From Triangularia verruculosa (taxonomy: Eukaryota > Ascomycota > Sordariomycetes > Sordariales > Podosporaceae), in assembly GCA_033296885.1 (NCBI GenBank), contig MU863914.1, positions 1-64,000 of the forward strand: 64,000 nt of DNA, given 5' to 3'. The notes under the pieces are model-generated. The model ran no database searches, was not told the origin of the DNA, and was given only the letters and a program-made list of their open reading frames with translations. Positions 56,047 to 64,000 of the stretch are shown here, piece after piece. Each line of letters begins with the position of its first letter. Position 1 is the first letter of the stretch. The position numbers and the translations under genes were made by a program.

Positions 56047-59000
56047 TTAAACACCAGGCGGCAAAAGCGTAAGATTGGTCGCCTCAGGCACCACGGTGGT
56101 AACTGCATACTTGCCTGTGATGCCCTCCCACTTGCCCTTGACGTACACCTTTGTCATCTCTGGGTCGGCCAGATGGTCAAGCGCGTCGTTGAGATATTGG
56201 TAGGGGTCCCTCTCTGAAGAACAAGCAAGCTGCCACTAGGCAGTGGTGAACAGTCAAGGCGTTAGCAAATCTCCCCCCTAGCAGTCGGATAGGAATAAAA
56301 GCGAAAGAAGCAAATACTTACATACCAAGGATCCGAATTATTCCTCGCATCCTCACGGATCTCATCCACCCGCTTGAAGTCAAAGTCCCGATAAGTTCTG
56401 TCCCCGTCCTTGAACGAATCCTTGATCGCGCCCGTCTTTGGGTTATTGCGATATGAGCCGCCTCCGCCCCAAGTCGTGTACCCGTTCTGTAGGCGCAAGC
56501 GCGGGATGACGCGGACCTTGGCAGTATACGGGAGTGTGGTGCGCTGGTCAAAGACCATCTGGTGGATTACGTTGGCGCGGCCTGCTGGCAGCGTCATGTG
56601 GGCGAGCGTGCTCATGGTGTACGTCGTCGCCACCGAGTTCATGTGCGTGGTGTCAAACTTCACGCCGAAGGAGGCCTTGAAGGTTTCCTCGCCGACGGTT
56701 GCCTTGTTTCCCCAAGAGTAACTGTACTCGCCGCCGGCGGTAACGCCCCATGTGAAGGAGTCAGTGGTGGTTGTTGTGATTGTGTCGATGGTTCCAACGT
56801 CTACGACCATGCTGGTGGTGTGTCAGTTTTGGTACCTAGCCAGAGATGAGAAAATGCTGGGTGTTCATACTCCTTGTCTTGGGCTGAGTACTTCGACGTG
56901 TTTAGCTACCACAGCCGCAGTGATTAGTACGGTTTGGTGTCCGTTTGTTGATAGGAGGTAGGTAGGTACTGACCTTGAAAGGCTTTATCTCGGTGATTAT
57001 GGGAGTTCCCCACATAATCTCGGAGATCTAGACTGACGGTTATCATCTTTTGATCTGGAAAGTCGCGGTAACCGTGGGCCAACCTACCTCGACTGTCCAC
57101 TGAAAGAACTCGAGATTGGTCGACCTCCAAGGCTGCGATCTGTCAGTACCCATCACACCCCCAAAGTCTCTAGCTCTGCAGCCATTGCCTACCTGGTACA
57201 TGTCATCGTTCTGAGGATTGTCAATGTTTATGTTGGTCATTCGCCACTCTCTGTCGTTCTCCTTAGCCTCCTTTCCCTCCTTTGGTTTCAATCCCTTGTC
57301 TTCGGGCTTGCCCGTGAAGAGCGATGGGGCAATGTAAGACATGTGAAGTCGATTGCCTATGTTGGCGCAGTCGATCCAGATCTTGCCGATTATCTATACC
57401 TCAGTCAGATGTTGTGAACAAAATCCTCAGAGCACGATTGGTGGGCACATACATGTTTTTCAATCTCCTTGCTGATAGCCTCGTTCTGTGTCAAGCCAGG
57501 CACGACGTAGGCATTGAACCGCCGAACTATTTCCTGAAGACTGGGGTAGGTAGACTTCTCAAAACCTTCCCATTTCTGTATAGGTATGCTACTAGTCAGA
57601 AGAACCGCGTAGTATGGCACGTAAGTCAGTACAGGACGAGTGACGTACGCTTGTGGCATCTGTGCTCGGGTCCCCATGGCATTTGTTGAAGTAAGTCACG
57701 CGGGCATTGTTGACGTCGTTGGCAAGAGTGTTGATGTTGGCATATAAGTTCCCCGTACACTATTGCTTTCAAGTCAGTATAGGATTAGCAGTAAATGCAG
57801 GGTTCCCATATACCTTGTCGACAATAGGCACCACCACTCCAGAGAGAAGCGCCTTGTTGTACGCCGACACCACTTCGTCGTATTTGTCAAGTATTGCCTT
57901 CTTGCCGGTCGTCAATGTGTCAACAAGCGCTCGCCTTGCGGCGGCAAGGATATCTTTGGACACAACACCATCCGGCTGAAGATTCCACTTGCTCTTGAGC
58001 GCATCAAACTGGGCAATAATTTCGTTAGACTTGGCATCACATTGTCCCGAAACTGTGCTTTTGGGAAGATCCAAGTTGATCTTGTCTAGATCGCTGTTGA
58101 AGCTGAGCAAAAGGGGCGGCGTTTGCGACTTGAGTTGGGAGTCGAGATAATCACCGAACTCTTCGCAGGCTGCTATCTGTTAGCCAGGGAGGGATATTGG
58201 ACATACTTTCCTCCTTACCTTGGTTGTAAAGCGACCTGAAGTCGGTCTTCTGCTGATTGAAGAAGCTCTTGAGCTGTGATTTTGTTAGTGACAAATCGCG
58301 AGGGAGGTGTATGAAACTGTGCCAGACGACGTTGACATACCTCCAACTCCGCCTCATCTCTCATGCCCTTGGAGATATTATTGCTCTCACAGAACTGTGC
58401 AAAACGATTCGAGAATGGCGTGTCGTTGGTTGCAGTTGTAAAATCGACTGGCTCGACGTTTGGGGTGACAGCTTGGCGCAACTGCTCTTTGTAGTCAAGC
58501 TCGATGATGCTCTTTAGTTGTCTCAGCTGCTCCAGCACAGTATCACGGTTTTGGTTCCGGATTCCCTGCTGCATCTCCAGGATGGTCTCGCCTGAGGTCG
58601 CGTACTGGCTATCAGAGTGGCTTGTTCAGTACCCGCATATTCGGACGACAATTTGTTCTCGAAAGTCCGCTTCGATTCTGAAAACAGTAGCGCAGCCTTG
58701 GACTTGTACTGGTCATCATCACCCAACTCAACTTCTGCGTTGAGCTTAACAAGAGCAGCGGTCAACTCATTGAGACACTGGTCCTTGACTTGTGTGGCCC
58801 ATGCAGCCCAGGCCCGGCCCACCTGAGTGATCGACTCGGCAGCAGCTGCGAGTGTCTCGTTCCACTTCTCCGGCATGGCAGCCGGGTCGTAAAACTCCGC
58901 TTTGGTCTTCAATGCAGCGGTAACAACTGTCAGGACTTCTTGGACGACCGTGCCCACCTTCTCTCCCGGAATAAGTCTGGAATCTATTTCGGAAAATTTG

Positions 59001-60538
59001 CTGTCAATCCCATCGTTCAGTTGTGTAAGCGATGCAATTAAGGCTGCGGCCAGGAGTGACTTGAGCCGTGTCATATTTGCCGCGACCAAGGCGTCTCTAG
59101 CAGGCGCAGCGAGTTGCTCAGTGCATTCCTTCTGGGCTTGTTGGGCAACAGTTGAAGACATACTGCAAGGCAAGTCAATAGTGAACGGAATGGTGTTGTT
59201 TTCATCAGTTATCACCGGCGACTTACTACGACAATGTAACAGCAACCTGTCCCACCAACACACCGACATCCTTGTCAAAAAGAGTGATGAGCATGCTGGT
59301 CGGTTTGGGCTCTTGATCGTTGGTGTATCCCTCAGTGATATGCGACAAGCCACTCGAAAAGGCGAGTTTTGCCTTGGCGATGGCTTCCTTGCGAGCAGCC
59401 TCAAAGATGCTCGGAATGTTGAGAGGCTCCGATTTGTTGATGGCGTCCACAAAAAGAGGCATGAAGTCCGCAGTAGCACCACCACTCAAGGGCCGATCCG
59501 GGGTCAACTCCCGCGGAGTCTTGAGGCATTCGGACAAAGTGCGGCGCAAGGTGGCAAAGTATTGATGATACACCGGAAGAAAGTCATCCAGAAGCAGGAA
59601 TTTCTTCCTTCCGGACTCCAGAGCATCGAGAGCTTCTTGTTTGACCTTGTTGGGCAAGATAATGACCCGGATAGACTCGAATACGGATACCAGCAGCTTG
59701 CGAATGGCATTGCGATTGGTAGATGCCTCGTCATCCTCCTCTTCTTCATCGATGAGCTTGGCTTTCAGGCTTTCAGGCGTGTCGTTCGGGTTGAGCCTGA
59801 ACTGGTTGAAGATGATGAAAAGGTGACCAAATGTTGGCTTGCCGTCACTTGTCTCAGCCGTCCCAGAGTCTTCAGAAATCTGAAGTCGCTGAGCGGCCTG
59901 CGTCATCATACCAAGCTGGCTGAGAATCTCCTCAGTCAACAACCCGCCAGTCCTGTTTTACATGACAACGCGGGACAACAGGAGTGCAGGGCTGAAAAGG
60001 CTGAGATCATAGGTAAGCTGCCCCTTCAGCACCTTGCCCTTCGGTGTCCACGAATGACACCTTGAGGTTGGGGCTGGTGGCTTCCACAGGCTCACCGCCC
60101 TCGAGCGTAGAGAAATCCGACAGGGAGAGAAAGCGGGTAGGAATATACACACCCTTTGTGAAGGTCTCCATTCCTGGGTAGGTTGCGAACAACTCAGAAA
60201 CTTTGCATCCAGCGAATAGGTTCATCAGCGTGCTTTTACCAGATCTGGCTGGACCCATGACGGAGATGAGGTTCAAGGGGTCGGTGATTTGGCGGACCAT
60301 TGTTGGTGGGCTCCTCAACAACCTTGAGATAGTAGGACTTTTCAAGCGCAATGGCATTACTGTAGGTACTGTACTCCTCAGGACCAGGAGGAACCATGTC
60401 CAGCCATCTCAAAGCAATGGACGATTCATCATCGGCTAGAGTAGCCAGATGGACAGCCGAGATGGCTCCTGTAAGCTTGTATTAAAGGGTGTTCCCAAAC
60501 AAACTTGATTCAATTTGCTACTCACCACGGAGACTCAT
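56047..60538 (-). CDS. GBP-like GTPase with C-terminal aerolysin-like domain (frame damaged)
   Basis: Long multi-exon gene. Start ATG at 60538; exon 1 is 13 nt, intron 60525-60469. The GTPase part shows a P-loop GPARSGKSTLMNLFAG near 60220-60260 and FVDTEGQG near 60040, as in guanylate-binding proteins and atlastins. The middle is helical. Later exons, all with good splice sites, are roughly 59942-59227, 59162-58650, 58605-58341, 58273-58219, 58172-57814, 57759-57649, 57575-57453, 57393-57193, 57132-57088, 57027-56974, 56905-56871, 56811-56322 and 56235-56047. The C-terminal exons resemble aerolysin/ETX-MTX2 beta-pore-forming proteins. The GTPase frame is broken near 60010, followed by an in-frame TAA near 59957, and a further shift near 60310 is spliceable only through a weak intron. 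The copy may be inactive. That all exons form one transcript is inferred from strand, spacing and phase. Confidence 0.65.
56235..57393 (-). other. Aerolysin/ETX-MTX2-like C-terminal region of the GTPase gene
   Basis: Domain note. The largest exon (56811-56322) holds a Thr/Ser-rich alternating strand (TTTTTDSFTWGVTAGG), a second amphipathic stretch, then a turn of the type LPAGR and a Tyr/Pro strand LPYTAKV. This pattern of Ser/Thr-rich beta strands around a pore-forming hairpin is typical of the aerolysin superfamily (ETX/MTX2, natterin). The exons in this part (57393-57193, 57132-57088, 57027-56974, 56905-56871, 56811-56322, 56235-56047) keep the frame and have normal splice sites, so this half looks undamaged. 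The family call is by eye only. Membrane damage as function is inference. Confidence 0.55.
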
Positions 60539-61666
60539 ACTGAATGGGGTTTCCTACTGTTGTTGTCTATTGTAGTGATCTTGGTTCGTTTTGCAAGAGG
60601 GAAGATTCATCATGAGCCGACCGACTACCGTCATGTTGTTTATACATTTCTAAAGTTGTACTGTCGCCTGTCGTCATTTCTCTCAATAACTTGCTTCATT
60701 ACCGCAATCTGTTGTCCCCAACACTTTGTCTACCATGGCTCTACTGCGGCCAGTCGGTTGCATCACCATGCAGACCGCCATGGAGACCACCATCTGCACC
60801 GCCATCTGTAACCACAACCGTTGGTATCACCGGCCGTGTCAGTCCGTGCACCACAACAGGTACGCCCATAATGACCAGGTCCCTCGAAGCTGTGATAGCG
60901 TCGGGAATTGCTATACATCACAGACCCGAGACCGCCCCATCATGATGCTCTTGCGCTGTCGAAGTGGTTGTGAAGCAACCACGTATCACGACAGTTACAA
61001 CAAGCAACGCATCTAGTGATCAACGGTTGCTTCATCAGTTGTCAGCCCTGACACGGACTCTGCACTCCATTCCAGGTTACCAATGAGTTCATCCTCAATT
61101 CTACTTAAGACAGGAATACAGAATAACCCGTACATCTGTCAAGGAAAATCAGCACGGGAACGAAACAAGCACTCGGATACATTGAACTTCGCGCGGGTGG
61201 TTTTCTCGCCATACCCGGAAGTGGGAGTTTCCTGGGCGAAGATCGGCCCATGTCTCGCATTGGACGGTCAAGGTGATGAATCGACGTGCCACTGCTTGTT
61301 TCATTGAATGATACTGAGCAAGGTGTCCGCAGCAGACGGGTAGTAGGCTCTTCGGGCACACCGGCCAGATCCCGAGCTCCAAAATGGAGGATAAGCTGAG
61401 CTCCATGATTTGTTTACTTAACCCCTGAGCCCCTGAACACATGCCCCACACCTCAGCCACTCACGACAGTCAACGTCCTGAAACTAAGCCACCAAATCGA
61501 CGGCTCCACAACCCCGTGAAAAAAGGTTTGGACGTGAAAATAGATTAAAAAGAAAGGGCCAATAAACACTACGGGCTGGAGCATGCAATATCAAAACCAG
61601 CAACAAACCAGCCACTGGAAAAGCTGGCGATCCACTAATAGTGGAGTGAAAGATCGCCAAAAATAT
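60539..61666. other. Region upstream of the GTPase-type gene
   Basis: 1.1 kb holding the promoter of the large minus-strand gene. A Thr-rich open stretch around 60780-60900 has no recognisable domain, and I do not call a gene. Confidence 0.4.
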
Positions 61667-61785
61667 ACATACAACACCAGGGATTCCCCAGTGGTCACCC
61701 ACCTGAGTACTAATCCGGCCCTTCCAAGCTTATCTAGGGCAGAGCGGACGGGATGCCGAGTTTTCTTGGAGGTATGGTCGTATGC
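61667..61785 (-). rRNA. 5S ribosomal RNA, copy 2
   Basis: 119 nt on the minus strand, identical to copy 1 at every position except the first (G instead of A). The flanks are unrelated, so the copies are not part of a longer duplication. The downstream T-run (ATATTTTTGG) is shorter than for copy 1. No TATA sequence lies at about -29, so activity is less certain. Confidence 0.93.
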
Positions 61786-62168
61786 GAAAGGATAGCCTCG
61801 ATTCAGCATTGATATCCAGTGCTTAACATGCCAAAAATGTGCGACAGCCATTGATCTGTCATCGTTCAGCCAAATTCGTTCAAGTAATGACCAGTGCCAG
61901 TCTAGCACTGGTAGAGTATCCCATCTCTTGTTTTCAGGCCCTAGTAATATTATTGGAACCAAAGGGCGGCTCCTCATGCAGTAGGTTCCAGGTTGTCAAC
62001 AAGTTGCAGTTCTGCTCGAGGCCCCCGTCAAGTGTTAAACAACTAAATTTTAACCTTCAAAGAGATCTAACTCTGCTAACATGTCATCATTCATAATCTC
62101 ATGTACATCGGTTATCATCAATTCCCCAACCAACTGCCCAGTCGTTGCGCAACTACCACCAACCCCTT
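61786..62168. other. Intergenic region
   Basis: About 380 bp between 5S copy 2 and the ankyrin pseudogene. Nothing recognisable is seen. Confidence 0.5.
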
Positions 62169-62760
62169 TCATCCTTCCTCCTCTTCCACAGCCCTCCTAC
62201 ACTGTCCTTTCACCTTCTCATACAACTCCCACCAAGCCTCCTCACCCTCCGTCCCATCTTCCTGCTCCCCAAAATGATATCTCCCCCTCAACTCCGCCAA
62301 ACACCTCCCCGCCGTCACCCCATCCTTATCCCTCGCCTCACGATCCATCCCCCTAAAATCCGGTCCCCCGAGCAACAAGCAGCGCCGTCGTGTCAGGCTC
62401 GTTGTACACCGCCGCCCCCATCACCGGCGTCATGCCCTCCGCACAATTGTCAATATCCGCCACATGATCTAGCAGCACCTCCGCGTTCCCTACCGCGCCG
62501 TGGGATGAAAGCAGACGTATCACCTCTTCATTGCTGTGAATCTTGGAGGTCGGCGAGGGATGTCCCAGTCGAGAAGGAGGTCGACGATGGTGGGCTTGTT
62601 GAGGGCTACCGCCCAGCATAAAAGGGTTCGGCCGAGCAAGTTGCGGGTGTCGATGGATCCCATACCTTTCCGCAGCCACTCAGCGTTTTTCACACCAGGT
62701 ATCATCACCCAGAGCCCTTTCGTGGATCTCCGGTAAGAATTTCAGCCGGGTCACAACCAC
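62169..62760 (-). pseudogene. Ankyrin-repeat protein fragment, frame-shifted
   Basis: Three minus-strand frames in series carry parts of ankyrin repeats. The first (62708 to about 62560) reads AEWLRKGMGSIDTRNLLGRTLLCWAVALNKPTIVDLLLD, one ankyrin unit. The second (about 62550 to 62353) reads SNEEVIRLLSSHGAVGNAEVLLDHVADIDNCAEGMTPVMGAAVYNEPDTTALLVARG. The third (about 62350 to 62169) continues DREARDKDGVTAGRCLAELRG with a charged end. The breaks lack introns of normal size, so this is a decayed gene or fragment. Such repeats often form the sensor end of fungal STAND/NLR proteins, but no NACHT or NB-ARC part is present. Confidence 0.6.
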
Positions 62761-63133
62761 CATCCAAAATGCATCTCTTCGAAGGTACCAAATGAAACGG
62801 CATGGCCCTTTCCATCGTTGCATTGACCAACTCCTCGCCGGTCGTCCAGCCTCATTCCCAACATACTATCCATCATTTCCTCTTCACCCACCACACCACC
62901 ATCTGGGACAGTTTCCACAGCAGTTGTTTATACCACCAACTAATCACCATCACTCATGACCTCCCAGTCTCCTCAGGCTTGTTCCGGTTGTCAGATTGTC
63001 TCGCTGAATGTTGCAGATCCCGGGAGATCATGTCAAAAGCAAACGATAGGATGAGTTCTCTCTGTGACATCATGCAAAGAGAACCTAGTAAAGCTAAAAA
63101 GTCACGAATGCTATTCCAAAATGCAAAAGATAT
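62761..63133. other. Intergenic region
   Basis: About 370 bp between the ankyrin fragment and the tRNA gene. No gene is seen. Confidence 0.5.
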
Positions 63134-63231
63134 TGGGCGACCCCGGAATCGAACCGGGGTTTCTTCGGATCGTATGTGATATTCTTGCGAATAACCACAA
63201 CGAAGCGTCCTGACCACTAGACTAGTCACCC
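63134..63231 (-). tRNA. tRNA-His (GTG) with intron
   Basis: The minus strand gives a full cloverleaf: acceptor arms GGGTGAC/GTCGCCC (one T-G pair), D-arm GTCT...GGAC, anticodon stem CTTCG/CGAAG with loop TTGTGG-C, and T-arm CCCGG-TTCGATT-CCGGG. The anticodon is GTG, followed after position 37 by an insert of about 26 nt, the normal site of a nuclear tRNA intron. The A discriminator is at 63134. No CCA is encoded, as usual in eukaryotes. Confidence 0.88.
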
Positions 63232-64000
63232 GGTGAGGTATTATTGGTTGTTGGTGAGTGGTGGTGCGAAAGATGCATATCTGTGTGGACTGGGTGGGGT
63301 TAGAGCTTGAGTAGTTAGTGAGACAGGGCATTGACTAGGGTTAGGGTTGAAAGATAGCTGGGACTCTCGCTTTTGGATTGTGAAGGGTAGTTATCTCATG
63401 CTGCTGTTTGGGACTCTCAGGGCTTCGGGTGTGGCTGTTTGGTAGTCTGGGAATTTTAGAACTGCGGCTCTTGTGACTTGGCATTGGGGGCGTTAAAGAT
63501 CTGGTTCGGCATTTGAGACACTCAGGATTTCGGTTATGGTTGTTCCAATGTGATCTTAGGCTTGGTCTATCCTGACGGGTGTGCTCTGAGGATTGCAATT
63601 GTGGCTGCTGGGCAGCTGGGACTTTTAGTGGTCGGTTTGGTGTCGGAGACTTAGAGGTTGTGGTTGTTTGGCATGACAAAAGGCTTGATACCACCTGACC
63701 ACCGTAATTTTACCTAGGTAGTATGGAAAACCAGGCCTGTTGAAGCCTTCATTGGCTTGTCATAACGCCCATGAGAGATTCGGGATCACAAAGCTCATTC
63801 ATGGCCGGCTCGTAACTTATGTTGTTCGTGATATGTCTGGTTTGTTTCGAAGTCAGGGCAGCCACAGTCCAACACGCACCTCACAACTCCAAAACAGTAC
63901 AGTAATTCCCTTAATTCCTTGTCATAATCCTAACATACAGTTATACACATGCCCAGAGCATAATATATAGATAGTAAGTGCGGAGTCCATGTTTGGCGAG
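63232..64000. other. Right end, no gene seen
   Basis: 63330-63350 contains two TTAGGG-like units (TAGGGTTAGGGTT). 63350-63690 is G/T-rich on the plus strand with imperfect recurring motifs such as GGGACTCTC, TTTGGGACTCTCAGG and GTGGCTGTTTGG, perhaps an old degenerate tandem repeat. The last 300 bp show nothing recognisable. Confidence 0.4.

Noticed and set aside
57028..57087. Open reading through 57132-56924 as one exon
   Set aside because: It leads to a phase conflict with the next exon. A 60-nt intron (GTAGGT...CTAG) gives consistent phases on both sides.
58600..58650. Fourth frame shift in the helical part of the GTPase-type gene
   Set aside because: A short intron of about 41 nt with a TACTGAAC branch-like sequence and a TAG acceptor can restore the frame, so a lesion is not needed, although the donor is weak.
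59949..59957. GTAAAACAG as a nine-base intron removing the TAA in the GTPase part
   Set aside because: Far below any workable intron length, so the stop is treated as a real lesion or a sequence error.
60700..61016. Thr- and Cys-containing open frames upstream of the GTPase-type gene
   Set aside because: Short, overlapping in different frames, and without domain or splice support.
1..64000. CRISPR arrays, operons and bacterial signals
   Set aside because: None seen. The sequence is eukaryotic, with spliceosomal introns throughout.

Overview
The window is nuclear DNA of a filamentous ascomycete, most likely a sordariomycete. Introns are short (46-108 nt) with GTRNGT-like donors, CTRAY-like branch points and YAG acceptors. 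The 5S rRNA genes are dispersed and Neurospora-like. A Fot1/pogo transposon carries RIP-style mutations (TpA-rich, CpA-poor). Proteins such as an SREBP factor, Pex20, DUF6594 and Srs2 are of Pezizomycotina type. The species cannot be named from the sequence alone.

Layout. 1-2.1 kb: LTR-like/unclassified repeat joined to a decayed pogo transposase, then an AT-rich tract. 2.9-6.2 kb (-): SREBP-type membrane bHLH factor. 7.7-9.4 kb (-): single-pass membrane protein of unknown function. 10.9-13.9 kb (+): Srs2 DNA helicase. 14-16 kb: small membrane or mitochondrial proteins of low to moderate certainty. 16.4-17.6 kb (-): DUF6594 membrane protein whose first coding exon is only 49 nt. 18.3-21.0 kb (-): Kin1/Par-1 kinase. 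23.3-25.5 kb (+): GPATCH1-like splicing factor. 26.2-28.1 kb (+): Whi2-like protein with no in-frame AUG at its N-terminus. 29-33 kb (+): DapA-family aldolase and a secreted PQQ sugar dehydrogenase. 33.2-34.2 kb (-): Sec13. 35.1-36.3 kb (+): peroxin Pex20. 37.2-38.5 kb (+): terpene synthase, followed at 39.0-39.6 kb by a DOPA 4,5-dioxygenase-like gene. 40.8-43.2 kb (+): membrane receptor-like protein with a tripled Cys module. 43.8-50.1 kb (+): TPR/Mlp1 nucleoporin.

From about 50.3 kb to the end the window changes character. It holds two related Cys-rich transmembrane proteins (50.9-52.2 kb + and 53.9-54.7 kb -), a decayed coding region between them, and two practically identical 5S rRNA genes in opposite orientation. 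Between the 5S genes lies a long multi-exon minus-strand gene. Its N-terminus is a guanylate-binding-protein-like GTPase, its middle is helical, and its C-terminus resembles aerolysin/ETX-MTX2 beta-pore-forming proteins. Its GTPase part carries a frame break and an in-frame stop, so this copy may be disabled. An ankyrin-repeat pseudogene and an intron-containing tRNA-His follow. This end looks like an accessory island with receptor-, GTPase- and pore-type parts, and it is the best candidate here for an undescribed defence or allorecognition system.

All exon boundaries were read by eye from splice signals, reading frame and family similarity. No search or alignment program was run.
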